Positions 15,478 to 24,616 of a stretch of DNA of 64,000 nt are shown piece after piece. This DNA comes from Mycobacterium talmoniae (GTDB lineage Bacteria; Actinomycetota; Actinomycetes; Mycobacteriales; Mycobacteriaceae): the NCBI GenBank assembly GCA_002967005.1, contig PPEA01000254.1, positions 62,001 through 126,000 on the forward strand. Reading direction: 5' to 3'. Both the position numbers and the translations under genes were made by a program. Positions within the stretch are counted from its first letter, which is position 1, and every line of letters starts with the position of its first letter. The notes beneath the pieces were generated by a model. It was given only the letters and a program-made list of their open reading frames with translations, had not been told where the DNA came from and ran no database searches.

Positions 15478-16878
15478 TCAGTCGCGTGCGGTATGAACCA
15501 CCTGTGGCTCCGTGAACGCCACGAGTCCGTCCACCCCGTTCTCTACACCAACGCCACTCCACTTGGCGCCGCCGAAAGGCACCGTCGGCAGCAATGCTGC
15601 ATGGGTGTTTACGAACGTTGTGCCGCATTCGAGATGCCCGGCGATGTCGCGCGCCGTGTCCTCGTCCGCGCCCCACACCGAACCGCACAGGCCGTACATC
15701 GTCCTGTTCGCCCGCTCGACCGCATCGTCGATCCGCGAGTAGCGCAGGATCGGCAGTACCGGGCCGAACTGCTCCTCATCGACGACGGCAACACCCTCAG
15801 TGATATCTGCCAGGATGGTGGGCTGAAAGTAGTAACCCGGCCCACTGATCGCGCTACCGCCGGTGACGACCCGCGCCCCCCGTGCGACGGCGTCCTCGGC
15901 CAAGCCCTTGACCCGTTCGAATTGAGGCCGGGTGGAAAGTGGCCCCATCTGCGTGTTCGCATCGGTCGGATCGCCCACGGCGATCCCGGCAGCCCCCGCG
16001 CCAAACGCCTCGACCGCCTCGACGTATAGCGAGTCAGGCACGTAGACACGTTTGGGCAGCGCGCATGCTTGACCCGTGTTGAAGAAAGCGGTGTCGAGAA
16101 TCTTCGGGACCACCGATGCCAGGTCAGCATCGGGCAGGACGATAGCCGCGTCGTTGCCCCCAAGCTCCAACGTCAGCCTCTTGAGGTCGGCGCCTGCCGT
16201 GGCCGCAACACTCTTGCCACCGGAGACCGAGCCCGTGAAGGTGATCTTGCGGGGAAGCCGGTGGGCGACCAGTGCACGTCCAAGATCGTCTCCACCGGAG
16301 ACCACATTCACCACGCCCGGCGGCAGCACTTCGCCCATGATCTCACCCAACAACAGAGTAGCCATCGGCGTGAACGGTGAGGGCTTGACGACGACGGTGT
16401 TGCCGGCGAGCAACGCGGGTGCGATCTTCCACATCGCCAGACCTAATGGGAAGTTCCACGGCGTGATCGCACCAACAACACCGATAGGTCGATGCGCTAC
16501 TTCGATCAATGCATTGCTGTCGTCCTGCAGGACGCGCCGCGGAAATTCCATTCCGGCGAACACCTGCAACCACGCGACACATATGTCCGGCTCAGTGGCC
16601 GCCAGCGATGTAGGCTTCCCCGTCTCTGCGATCAACGCCGTCTTAAGATCCTCGCGCGCGGCGGCAACCGCGTCCGCGAGCCGCAGCATCGCTTTACGTC
16701 GCTCGTCTTCGTTCGTCCGCCACGACTTCCCAGCGGCTTCCGCCGCTTCGAGTGCTTCGTTGAGTTGTTCCGCCGAGCAGTCCGGCGCTTGAGCCTGCAC
16801 GTTGCCTGTCGCAGGATTGATGACATCGTAGGTCGATTGACCGCGGACGCTGTTCCCGTTGATCGTCATTGTGGCCAT
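15478..16878 (-). CDS. aldehyde dehydrogenase
   Basis: 466 residues. NAD(P)-dependent oxidation of an aldehyde to an acid. Motifs present: GAITPWNFPLGLAMWKIAPA (about 135-154), the general-base Glu in LTLELGGNDA (about 236-245), and the nucleophile Cys in FFNTGQACALPKRVYV (about 272). ATG 16878 (MATMTING) is preferred over 16917 because AGGAGG lies upstream and the domain starts there. Its 3' end is duplicated at 12036-12204. The 17-bp operator lies 97 bp upstream. It would naturally follow a P450 and an alcohol dehydrogenase and precede the FadD enzymes. Confidence 0.94.
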   Translation of the reverse strand: MATMTINGNSVRGQSTYDVINPATGNVQAQAPDCSAEQLNEALEAAEAAGKSWRTNEDERRKAMLRLADAVAAAREDLKTALIAETGKPTSLAATEPDICVAWLQVFAGMEFPRRVLQDDSNALIEVAHRPIGVVGAITPWNFPLGLAMWKIAPALLAGNTVVVKPSPFTPMATLLLGEIMGEVLPPGVVNVVSGGDDLGRALVAHRLPRKITFTGSVSGGKSVAATAGADLKRLTLELGGNDAAIVLPDADLASVVPKILDTAFFNTGQACALPKRVYVPDSLYVEAVEAFGAGAAGIAVGDPTDANTQMGPLSTRPQFERVKGLAEDAVARGARVVTGGSAISGPGYYFQPTILADITEGVAVVDEEQFGPVLPILRYSRIDDAVERANRTMYGLCGSVWGADEDTARDIAGHLECGTTFVNTHAALLPTVPFGGAKWSGVGVENGVDGLVAFTEPQVVHTARD

Positions 16879-16975
16879 GTTTTCGCCGTCTTCCCTCCTA
16901 AATTCCTTGCCAGGCAATCCGCAGGAACCACCAGGCGAGCTAGCTGACCTCGGAACCCCACCGACCTCGCAACCA

Positions 16976-16992
16976 AGCTAACGTTGATTGAT
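16976..16992. promoter_or_regulatory. 17-bp operator-like site 3
   Basis: AGCTAAC-GTT-GATTGAT, 97 bp before the aldehyde dehydrogenase start. It overlaps the stop codon of the VOC gene (16978). Confidence 0.55.
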
Positions 16993-17580
16993 TTCCGCGG
17001 AAGAGCCAGCCGCGGCCAGCTCTGCGTCCCGCTTCTCCAGTTCGAGGCGCACGGCGAAATACGGCGACCGGTGATTCACGCTCTCGTAATCGGGAACCTG
17101 GGCCGGGGTGTCGTCGGCAAGCAGCTTGACGGCCTCCTGCTCATCGGCCTCAGTCAGCGGCTGCGTGTCGAAGGTCCACTCGACCAGTGTGCCGTCAGGG
17201 TCCCGAGTGTAAATGGAGTGAATGAACTCGTGCTTGACCTCGGCCACGTTGTAGCCGTGGTCAAGCCAGCGCTGCTTGCGTTCCTCCAGGCCGCCGATGT
17301 CGCCGCAGGCAAAAGCAATGTGGTTGATCCAGTAGGGCAGGCCGCCGCCCATGCCGCCCTGCCACTGGCCTGCTTCGACGACGACCCCCTCGATGCCCCG
17401 GAGGTCCCAGATCGCGAACAGTTCACCGTCCCCGGTGTCGTAGAAGATGTGCTTGGTCCAGCCACCCTCCGGTGTCTGACGCTTGACCACCTTCTTCAGC
17501 GTGAAGCCCATTACCTCGGTGTAAAACTTATGGGATTTCTTGACATCCTTCGACGCGACGGCGACATGATGAAATGCCAT
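16978..17580 (-). CDS. VOC-family protein (glyoxalase / extradiol-dioxygenase fold)
   Basis: 200 residues. The VOC fold is shown by FHHVAVASKDVKKSHKFYTE (residues 3-22) and later INHIAFACGDIGGLEERKQR and IYTRDPDGTLVEWTFDT. Candidate metal ligands are the His in HHVAV, the His in INHIAF, and the Glu in LVEWTF, so it may be a metal-dependent dioxygenase, isomerase or lyase. The activity cannot be read from the sequence. It is divergent from the acyl-CoA synthetase at 17815, with the 17-bp operator at 17741 in the 234-bp gap. Confidence 0.88.
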   Translation of the reverse strand: MAFHHVAVASKDVKKSHKFYTEVMGFTLKKVVKRQTPEGGWTKHIFYDTGDGELFAIWDLRGIEGVVVEAGQWQGGMGGGLPYWINHIAFACGDIGGLEERKQRWLDHGYNVAEVKHEFIHSIYTRDPDGTLVEWTFDTQPLTEADEQEAVKLLADDTPAQVPDYESVNHRSPYFAVRLELEKRDAELAAAGSSAEINQR

Positions 17581-17740
17581 GACGGGATCCTGATCTGTGT
17601 TGGCGACACTCCGGTGCTGCGGTGAGCAACGAGGCGTTTGCGACAGCTTCGATCCCGCTCTGCAATCGGCCCCATGGCGTCCGCTCCTCTTCGCCGCCGG
17701 CTCGCGAACGCGGCCGTCAGCCGACGACGTGGCTAGCTAA

Positions 17741-17757
17741 ACCTAACAGCATTGGGC
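17741..17757. promoter_or_regulatory. 17-bp operator-like site 4
   Basis: ACCTAAC-AGC-ATTGGGC, 57 bp before the acyl-CoA synthetase start (plus) and 160 bp before the VOC start (minus). It could serve both. Confidence 0.55.
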
Positions 17758-17814
17758 TAGTTTGGGCAACGGGGACACCAAAACCGCTAAACACAGCTGA
17801 TCGGAGAGCGGAGC

Positions 17815-19359
17815 ATGGGATTCGGTGGTCACGACTGGGTTGCCTATCACGCCGCGCACCGGCCGGACGCGATGGCCCTGAGCCGCGTCGAGGACGGCTG
17901 GAGCGTCAGTTGGAGCGAGCTGGACACTCGGGTCGGCCGAATCGCCGAGGTGCTGAGAGGTCTCGGCGTCGGCAAGGGCGACCGCGTCGCCGTGATTGCC
18001 GAGAACGACCCGCGTGTCTTCGAGACCCAGTTCGCGGCCATGCGGCTCGGGGCGCTATTCGTGCCGCTGAACTGGCGGCTGACGACGTACGAGATCGCAG
18101 AGATCTGCATCGATGCCGGGCCCACGGTAATCGTGCACGACTCCGTATGGGCGGAGGCGGCCGCAGAAGTGGCCGATAAGGCAAACATCCGGCGGCGGCT
18201 AGCGTGGTGCACAGACTCCCATGCCAGGATTGTGGACTTCGAGGCAGCTGTTGCGGCCGCCGGTTACCTGTCGCCGCGGCGCGACATCAGCCTCGACGAC
18301 GCAACCCATATCCTCTATACCTCCGGCACCACCGGCAAGCCGAAAGGCGCCTTGTCCACTAACGGCACACTCGCTTGGCAAGCGCTAAACGGCGCCCACA
18401 CCACCGGTTTCTCCCAGCCGGACTGCCACCAACTGAACCCCATGCCGCTGTTTCACGCCGGCGGTCTGAACGTGCTGGCTAACCCGATCCTGTACTTCGG
18501 TGGTGCAGTCACGACCATGACCAGGTTCGTAGCCGACCGGGTGCTAGCTGCGCTTACCGGTTCCACGCCGCCGGTCACTCACTTTGCCGCGATCCCACTA
18601 ATGTACGAGGCGATGGCCGGTCTGCCGGAGTTCACCGAGGCCGACTTCAGCCATGCGCGTCACTTCCTCATCGCCGGAGCGATCGCAACGCCCCAATTGC
18701 TCCAGACCTGGGCCGACCGTGGCATCCCACTCCAGCCCCAGTACGGCGGCACCGAGATGGGTCCCTTGGCAACGGCACTGGACGACGAGGCGGCGTCCTT
18801 ACCCAAAGCATTGCAGGGTTCCACGGGTCGTGGCGCGGTCCACACCGATATCCGCTTGGTCGACTCGTTGGGCAACGATGTGCCCGACGGCCAGACCGGT
18901 GAGATCTGGCTGCGCGGACCGAGCATCACGGTGGGTTATTGGCGTAAGGATCGCGAAGACTTTTTTACCGGCGACTGGTTCCGTACCGGTGACGCAGCCT
19001 GGCGTGACACCGATGGCTTCTACTATCCGGTCGGTCGCACCAAGGAGATGTACAAGTCAGGCGGGGAGAACGTCTACCCGGCCGAAGTGGAGGCCGTCCT
19101 TGGCCTGCATCCCGGGGTGGCCGAAATCGCTGTCGTCGGCATACCAGACCACAAGTGGGGTGAGGTCGGGTTGGCAGTTGTGGTGCCAGCGGACGGCACC
19201 GCACCAAGCCTTGCCGACCTGCACACCTTTGCCGCCGACAAACTAGCGCGGTTCAAACTTCCGAAACGGCTCATGCTCGTTGCTGAACTGCCACGCAACG
19301 TCACCGGGAAGGTGTCCCGACAGCGGCTGCGCGACAACTACCGCGACACCTCGACGTAG
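17815..19359 (+). CDS. acyl-CoA synthetase (FadD-type AMP-binding ligase)
   Basis: 514 residues. ATP-dependent activation of an acid to its CoA thioester. Motifs: YTSGTTGKPKGA (about residue 165), LQPQYGGTEMGPLATAL (about 305), DWFRTGDAAWRDTDGF (about 383), and the C-terminal Lys region LPRNVTGKVSRQRL (about 490). Start ATG 17815 has GGAGAG at a suitable distance. Close paralogue of the gene at 12758. It is convergent with the P450 at 19474, with a hairpin between them. Confidence 0.94.
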   Translation: MGFGGHDWVAYHAAHRPDAMALSRVEDGWSVSWSELDTRVGRIAEVLRGLGVGKGDRVAVIAENDPRVFETQFAAMRLGALFVPLNWRLTTYEIAEICIDAGPTVIVHDSVWAEAAAEVADKANIRRRLAWCTDSHARIVDFEAAVAAAGYLSPRRDISLDDATHILYTSGTTGKPKGALSTNGTLAWQALNGAHTTGFSQPDCHQLNPMPLFHAGGLNVLANPILYFGGAVTTMTRFVADRVLAALTGSTPPVTHFAAIPLMYEAMAGLPEFTEADFSHARHFLIAGAIATPQLLQTWADRGIPLQPQYGGTEMGPLATALDDEAASLPKALQGSTGRGAVHTDIRLVDSLGNDVPDGQTGEIWLRGPSITVGYWRKDREDFFTGDWFRTGDAAWRDTDGFYYPVGRTKEMYKSGGENVYPAEVEAVLGLHPGVAEIAVVGIPDHKWGEVGLAVVVPADGTAPSLADLHTFAADKLARFKLPKRLMLVAELPRNVTGKVSRQRLRDNYRDTST

Positions 19360-19381
19360 GCGTGCTCGACGGATACCCCGG

Positions 19382-19408
19382 CACCGGACGACGATCTCGT
19401 CGCCGGTG
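19382..19408. terminator. bidirectional hairpin terminator candidate
   Basis: CACCGG-A-CGACGA pairs with TCGTCG-CCGGTG: 12 bp of stem with one bulged A and a tiny loop, in the gap between two convergent genes. There is no U-tract, as is common in mycobacteria. Confidence 0.5.
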
Positions 19409-19473
19409 TCCTCTTGACGGCGACCACCCGGTCGATGTCCAAATCGGCCGACCGCCAAAACTCACCCGCTCGC

Positions 19474-20646
19474 TCAGACTCGATCGAAGATGATCGGTAG
19501 GTGCTCGGGGCCATGGACCTGACCTGTTGCGTACTCGATCTCAGTGCCTGAAGCCAACCGAAAGTTGGTACACCGCTTCAGAAGTTCGTCCCAGGCGATC
19601 GTCAGCTGGAGGCGGGCCAGGTTCGATCCCACACACCGATGAATACCGAGCCCGAAAGCGGCGTTGCCACCACGGCGGTGGTCGAACCGCAACCGATCGG
19701 CGTCGGCGAACTGTGCCGAATCCCGATTGGCAGAGGCGAAGTGGACCAGTACGCGATCCCCTCGATTCAGCGAGACATCACCGAGGACCGTCTTGCGAGT
19801 GACCACCCGTGCCATGAACGTCACCGGCGATTCGTAACGAAGAAACTCGTCCATGTCGTGCCTCACCCAAGCCGGATTTCGTAGTCGATCCTCCAGTTCA
19901 GGATTTGCCACAAGGTTGACCATGATGTTGCCGATCGCTGCGCGGGTGGTATCGAGGCCACCGAAGAAGAGGACCGTAACCACGCCGAGCCGCTCATCAT
20001 CGGTAAGTTCTCGCCCCCCGACCCGTGCATCTAGCAGCGCGCCCAGAAGATCGTCGCGCGGTCGGTCGTCGTCCTCCCGGCGCACGAGGTAGTTCGCACA
20101 CAGCATCGCCATGTCGAACATGGCTTCAGGCGACTGATCTTTCACGATTCGGTTGATGATCTCTACGCCGATTGCTATCTGTCCCTCATCGCCCTCATCG
20201 AAAATGAGACGGGAGAGCACACCCGAGGAGAACGGGATCGCGAAGTCGTCGATGAACTCGCACTGCCCCTTGTCAATCCACCCATCGATCGTCTCGGCGG
20301 CTAGGTCCCGCATTTCCTGCTCCCTAGTGAGCAGATATTTCCGCGACAGAAACGGGTTGAGGATCTGACGAAAATCCGAGTGCAGGGGTGGGTCGGAATC
20401 GAGCGGCGGCAGTCGGACGGGAGCGGGATTGATCGACGGCGACGACGAGGAGTAAGTATCGGGATCCTCGAGTACGGTGCGTATGTCGGCGTAACGTGTG
20501 ACGATGTGGTATCCGCCGTCCGCGTCGGTTGTCATGATCGGGCACTTTTCGCGCGCCTGACTGAGGATCTCCCACTTCCGACGGGAATGGTCGGGGTTGA
20601 AGACGTCGAAGTGGGACAGGAACTCGTTGTCGGGCAACGCGGTCAT
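19474..20646 (-). CDS. cytochrome P450
   Basis: 390 residues. LDSDPPLHSDFRQILNPFLS near residue 80, I-helix FGGLDTTR near 225, K-helix EFLRYESP near 265 and haem site FGLGIHRCVGSNLAR with Cys near 338. All catalytic elements are present. It is of the same subfamily as the P450s at 1 and 31369, and its C-terminal part closely matches the C-terminal part of the chimeric P450 at 52914 (both end with EYATGQVHGPE). Its ATG overlaps the stop of the P450 fragment upstream (ATGA), so it is translated from the operator at 21062. Confidence 0.95.
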   Translation of the reverse strand: MTALPDNEFLSHFDVFNPDHSRRKWEILSQAREKCPIMTTDADGGYHIVTRYADIRTVLEDPDTYSSSSPSINPAPVRLPPLDSDPPLHSDFRQILNPFLSRKYLLTREQEMRDLAAETIDGWIDKGQCEFIDDFAIPFSSGVLSRLIFDEGDEGQIAIGVEIINRIVKDQSPEAMFDMAMLCANYLVRREDDDRPRDDLLGALLDARVGGRELTDDERLGVVTVLFFGGLDTTRAAIGNIMVNLVANPELEDRLRNPAWVRHDMDEFLRYESPVTFMARVVTRKTVLGDVSLNRGDRVLVHFASANRDSAQFADADRLRFDHRRGGNAAFGLGIHRCVGSNLARLQLTIAWDELLKRCTNFRLASGTEIEYATGQVHGPEHLPIIFDRV

Positions 20647-21062
20647 ACGGTGGCTTCCTCGCTGACGGGGACGAACTGGACGGGCAGATGGTGCACGCCC
20701 CGGCGGCCCACACCAGCCCCCCTGATGGCCGACGATCCGTCGGCGAGGCGCAGATCGGGGAATGTGGCGAGTATTTCCTCGATCGCCAGGCGCATATCAG
20801 CGGGGCGCTCTCCAGCACAGTCGCGTAGTCCGGCGCCGAAGATCCGGCGCCTCTCGTCACGACCGACGTTGAAGGTGCTGGGGTCATCGCAACGATCAGG
20901 GTCGAGATTCGCGGCGCCGTTCGGAACAGTCACGCCAGCTAGTTCGATGGGTCCCCGGACCATGTTCGTGGTCATATCGTTCCCACCTATCGCGCAGGGG
21001 TGCAGGACCGCAGGCGTCCCGACGTCGAACGTTCGGCCTACCGCGTTAGCAAACGTCGTCAA
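20643..21062 (-). pseudogene. truncated cytochrome P450, C-terminal part
   Basis: 139 residues, open from ATG 21062. The frame reads GPIELAGVTVPNGAANLDPD, DDPSTFNVGRDERRRIFGAG and LRDCAGERPADMRLAIEEIL. These are the beta-sheet, meander and haem-cysteine parts of a P450. The N-terminal two thirds, the I-helix and ExxR are missing, and a short internal deletion seems to remove the usual SANRDP segment. It cannot be a working monooxygenase. The frame is still free of stops and coupled by ATGA to the intact P450 downstream, so it may survive as a translated leader. Confidence 0.7.
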
Positions 21063-21078
21063 TCGATCATTGTTTGAT
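21062..21078. promoter_or_regulatory. 17-bp operator-like site 5
   Basis: ATCGATC-ATT-GTTTGAT: perfect right half, changed left half. It touches the ATG of the truncated P450, so the message would be almost leaderless. Confidence 0.5.
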
Positions 21079-21441
21079 TAAACATAATCGACGCCAATCG
21101 GGGCCGTCAAGCGATGAGAACGACGAAGTTGCTGTCCCCGTCTGCGTGTGTTCGATGCAGCACTGTTCGCGCCCACATCGAACACCTGACGAGGCGTGTG
21201 GGTCAGATGGTCGGTGGTGAGAGAAGCGTGGGTATTCATGTCCTGGCGCCCGAATCCCGCAAGCACCAGCTGATCGGTAACTAGCCTTTGCTCGCCGACT
21301 GCCCAGGGACACTGACGACCAACAGTCAACTCGCCACGAACAGCCTTCTGCCAACCGCGATGACGGAACGCTGAGCACCGACATGGTGGCGGCTGCGGGG
21401 GCTGCACCAACATCAATTCGTCGAAGGCGGAGCCTTGTTAT
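21079..21441. other. 363 bp without a recognised gene
   Basis: Lies between two divergently placed operator copies. Several frames are open on the minus strand for about 110 codons, but their composition (Arg/Ser/Cys-rich, no domain motif) is that of non-coding GC-rich DNA. I see no tRNA, hairpin or gene remnant I can name. Confidence 0.5.
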
Positions 21442-21458
21442 ATCTAACGCCGTTCGAT
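21442..21458. promoter_or_regulatory. 17-bp operator-like site 6
   Basis: ATCTAAC-GCC-GTTCGAT, 62 bp before the P450 start at 21521. Confidence 0.65.
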
Positions 21459-21520
21459 ACGGTAGCGAAATCGCCTCTCGCACCCGGACGAGGGGGCCCT
21501 ATCGATAACCGGAGATCACT

Positions 21521-22776
21521 GTGGAGCAGTTCGACCACCATTCTGAGGAGTTCGCGGAGCAGTGGCGGCAGATCTACGCCGGCATGCGCCACACCTGCCC
21601 CGTGGCGCACAGTGACCGGCACGGCGGCTTCTTCATCCTGACCCGGTACGACGACGCCAAACGTGTGCTGCGGGATCACGACACATTCGTCTGCGGGCGC
21701 GATCTGACGTTCGGTGACAACGTCGTACGCGGCGGTGTCACGGTGCCGACCAACCCGGTCCGAATGGGGATGATGGAGATGGACCCGCCCCAATCGCAGA
21801 ACTACCGGCAGGTCTTGGCTCCCTGGTTGTCGCGTAAGGCCATTGACAGGTACCGGCCGCGGATGCACGAGATCGTATCCTGGACCGTCGACCGCGTCAT
21901 CGAGGCCGGAAACCTCGACTTCGTCGACGACATCGCCAATCCGTTGCCCGCGATGATCTCGCTGGACTACTTCGGCCTGTCACTGGAGAAGTGGAACGAC
22001 TACGCGACGATCCTGCACAAGGCCGTCTACCGGGAGAAGGGCTCAGCCCTCCAGCTCGCGGGATTGCTAGACGACGTGCGCGATACCGTCCGGGAGCGCC
22101 GGTCGGCGGCAGGCACCCGGGGCGATCTAACTGACGCGCTGCTCACCGCGGAAGTCGACGGCGCCCCCATTGACGACGAGCTGGTCACCGAACTGCTGTT
22201 TATGCTGCTCAACGGCGGTATCGATACTTCCACTGCACTGATCGCCAGCATGTTCCTTTACCTCGACGAGCATCCCGACGAGCGAACCGCATTGGCGGCC
22301 GATGCCACCCTGATCCCCGCCGCCGTCGACGAGATGCTGCGCTACTTCACCCCGGGCCCGGCGTCGCCCGCACAGTCGCGCGGCCGGTGGACATCGGCGG
22401 CTGTCACCTCGAGCCGGGAGACCGGGTATGGCTGGCGCTGGGTTCGGCCAACTACGATCCCGACGTCTTCGCCGACCCGGAGCGGGTCAAACTCGACCGC
22501 GCCAACAACAGCAAGCACCTGTCCTTCGGGTTCGGGATGCACCGCTGCCTCGGGGCGTTTCTCGCGCCGGTGGAGATGGCGGTACTGCTGGAAGAAGTGC
22601 TGCGCCGGCTGCCGGACTATCGCATCGACCGCGGCGAGGTGCGCCACTACCCCACCATCCCACTGGTCAACGGCTACGTCGCAATGCCCGCGACCTTCAC
22701 ACCCGGACCACGGGTGCTGAGCGGCTACGCCGAGTCGTTGCCGATCCGGTTGGAGCCCGTCACCGCGGGCGGTTGA
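21521..22776 (+). pseudogene. cytochrome P450, one frameshift
   Basis: About 418 residues if repaired. GTG 21521 follows GGAG. N-part: EMDPPQSQNYRQVLAPWLSR near residue 85 and the I-helix LNGGIDTSTA near 230, then the K-helix DEMLRYF. Near 22360, in a run of C and G, the frame slips; with one base added it continues VARTVARPVDIGG and reaches the haem site FGFGMHRCLGAFLAPVE (Cys about 340) and a normal C-terminus. Everything else is conserved, so this is either an assembly indel or a very young pseudogene. Its sequence is unlike the other P450s here. A relic of a related gene start lies at 61180-61248. Confidence 0.85.
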
Positions 22777-23571
22777 TCAGCGCGGCGCGGCGGTGTCACC
22801 CAGATAGCCGTCACGGACACCGTCCAAGAAAGTCTGGCGAGCCTTGCTGGCGTCACCGAGCATGTTCAGCTCGAAGGTGTAGCTCATTTCCTGCCGATAG
22901 AGCCGGCGCAGGTCGCGACCCGCGGTGTTGTTGAGCGCCAACTTCATGGCCCGGATGACCCGCGGCGCCTTACCCGCGATCGTCGCCGCGACTTCCACCG
23001 CCTTGGCTACCGCGGCGTCGGCCGTAGCCCCCACGTGGTAGACGCTGCCGTAACCATGCAGTTCGGCGATGTCGAACGGCTCGCCGGTGAACATCGCAGT
23101 ACGCATCCGGCGTTCCGGCAGCAGGCCGAGCGCCTGTACACCGCCGGTGGTCGCGCCATTGTCGACCTCGGCGAGCACGAATCGTGTTCCCTGACAACCG
23201 ACGAGCACGTCACAAGTGCCCGCCAGCAGGACCCCGACGCCGATGCAGTAGCCGTGCACGCAGCCGATGACCGGCACCGCGCAATCGGCGATGGCTAGAC
23301 TGGCGTCCTGGGATCCCCTGGCCTGGCCCAGGATGCCGTCAAATCCCGGTAAACCCTGCACCTCCTTGAGGTCACCTCCGCCGCAAAACCCCTTGCCTCG
23401 TGCCCGCAACAGCACCGCGCGGACTTCATCGCGGTTGTCGTAACTGCGCAGTAGCTCGGCCAGCCGGGCGAGGTCGGTGATCGAGTACGCGTTGACCGGC
23501 GGGCTCTCGACAACCAGTTCCGCGACGCCGGCCAAGCCGCCGCTGTCGTGGACGGTCTCAGTTACCGGCAT
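22777..23571 (-). CDS. enoyl-CoA hydratase/isomerase family protein
   Basis: 264 residues, crotonase fold. The oxyanion-hole segments are AVLLRARGKGFCGGGDLKEV (about 53-72) and HGYCIGVGVLLAGTCDVLVG (about 105-124). The typical catalytic glutamates of hydratases are not obvious, so it may be an isomerase or a ring-opening hydrolase. It resembles the EchA20 type of crotonase, which in Mycobacterium tuberculosis acts on steroid C/D-ring intermediates next to a nitronate-monooxygenase-like gene. The same neighbour occurs here: its start overlaps the end of the gene at 23562 by 10 bp. The orthology is a suggestion, not established. Confidence 0.88.
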   Translation of the reverse strand: MPVTETVHDSGGLAGVAELVVESPPVNAYSITDLARLAELLRSYDNRDEVRAVLLRARGKGFCGGGDLKEVQGLPGFDGILGQARGSQDASLAIADCAVPVIGCVHGYCIGVGVLLAGTCDVLVGCQGTRFVLAEVDNGATTGGVQALGLLPERRMRTAMFTGEPFDIAELHGYGSVYHVGATADAAVAKAVEVAATIAGKAPRVIRAMKLALNNTAGRDLRRLYRQEMSYTFELNMLGDASKARQTFLDGVRDGYLGDTAAPR

Positions 23572-24596
23572 GCCGGTTCCTTCAGCGCCACCGCCGCCTC
23601 GCCGAGCAGTCCGCGGGCCTGGGTGACGATCCGCTCGATGAGCCCGGCGACTGTCGGGATGTCATGCACAGCCGCGGCGACCTGGCCAGCCACCATCAGG
23701 CCGTTCTCGACGTCGCCGTCGCGCTGAGCCTTGCGGATCTGCTCTTCCTCCCATACCTGGAAATCTTCGGGCGACATGGTCTTTCGGTTATCCTCCATGC
23801 TCTCCAGACCCCTGTTGCGCAAGCCACGAATGGGGGCGTAGATCCCGCCATAGACGACATCCTCCCACTCCTGCGAATCGACGATGCGCTGCTTGTACGC
23901 CGAGTGCCATTGGTGCTCTTGGGTGGCGATGAAGCGGGTGCCCATCGCGGCGGCGGCGCCACCCATGGCCAGCACGGCGGCCAGTCCCCTACCATCACAG
24001 ATCCCGCCTGAAACCACGACGGGGATGTCGAGCGCGTCGATCACCTGGGGGGCCAGTACCATCGTGTGCACGGCTTTGGCGTGGGTGTGCCCACCCATTT
24101 CGTAGCCGGAGGCGATGATGACGTTGGCCCCGTGCTCCGCCGCCTTGAGCGCGTGCCGGACCGAGCCAACCTTGGCCATGTGCACCAGGCCGGATTCCCG
24201 GATGGCCGAGCCGAACTCGCCGGCGAAGCCGGCGGAGGTGACCAGGGCGCGGAGCTGCTCTCCGGTCCGGCCGCCGTCCCGTTTGACCGCAATCGCCTCG
24301 TCAATACAGATTCGGCTCACCAGCAGCAGCTCGCCGTCGGCGGTCCGGCCGACCGGCACGTTGACGGCAAACGGCCGATCGGTGCTCGCCGCCACCTGCT
24401 CGATCGCCGCCCGAAAGCCTTCGCGCAGGAACTGCTCGGAGCTGTTGACGATGGAAGGACAGCTGACGGTGCCCAGACCCCCGGCGGCCGACACAGCGGC
24501 GGCCAGCTGCGTGGTCGGAGACGGGCCCATGCCATCCTGCATGATCGGGTGCGCGATGCCGACCAGATCCTGGAATCGACGCCACATGCTGCTCAC
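23562..24596 (-). CDS. nitronate monooxygenase/2-nitropropane-dioxygenase-like flavoprotein
   Basis: 344 residues, FMN-binding TIM barrel. Features: HPIMQDGMGPSPTTQLAAAV near residue 16, GANVIIASGYEMGGHTHAKA near 157 (the GGH motif near the flavin), VVVSGGICDGRGLAAVLAMG near 195, and AAMGTRFIATQEH near 216. GTG 24596 is preceded by AGGAGG at ideal spacing. Related mycobacterial proteins in sterol catabolic regulons (IpdC-like) share this fold. It is the middle gene of an epimerase-flavoprotein-crotonase operon. Confidence 0.9.
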   Translation of the reverse strand: MSSMWRRFQDLVGIAHPIMQDGMGPSPTTQLAAAVSAAGGLGTVSCPSIVNSSEQFLREGFRAAIEQVAASTDRPFAVNVPVGRTADGELLLVSRICIDEAIAVKRDGGRTGEQLRALVTSAGFAGEFGSAIRESGLVHMAKVGSVRHALKAAEHGANVIIASGYEMGGHTHAKAVHTMVLAPQVIDALDIPVVVSGGICDGRGLAAVLAMGGAAAAMGTRFIATQEHQWHSAYKQRIVDSQEWEDVVYGGIYAPIRGLRNRGLESMEDNRKTMSPEDFQVWEEEQIRKAQRDGDVENGLMVAGQVAAAVHDIPTVAGLIERIVTQARGLLGEAAVALKEPACR

Positions 24597-24616
24597 GGAT
24601 ACCTCCTGGTCACGGG

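Noticed and set aside
21079-21441. Minus-strand open frames of about 110-138 codons
   Set aside because: No motif, unusual Cys/Ser/Arg content; probably non-coding.
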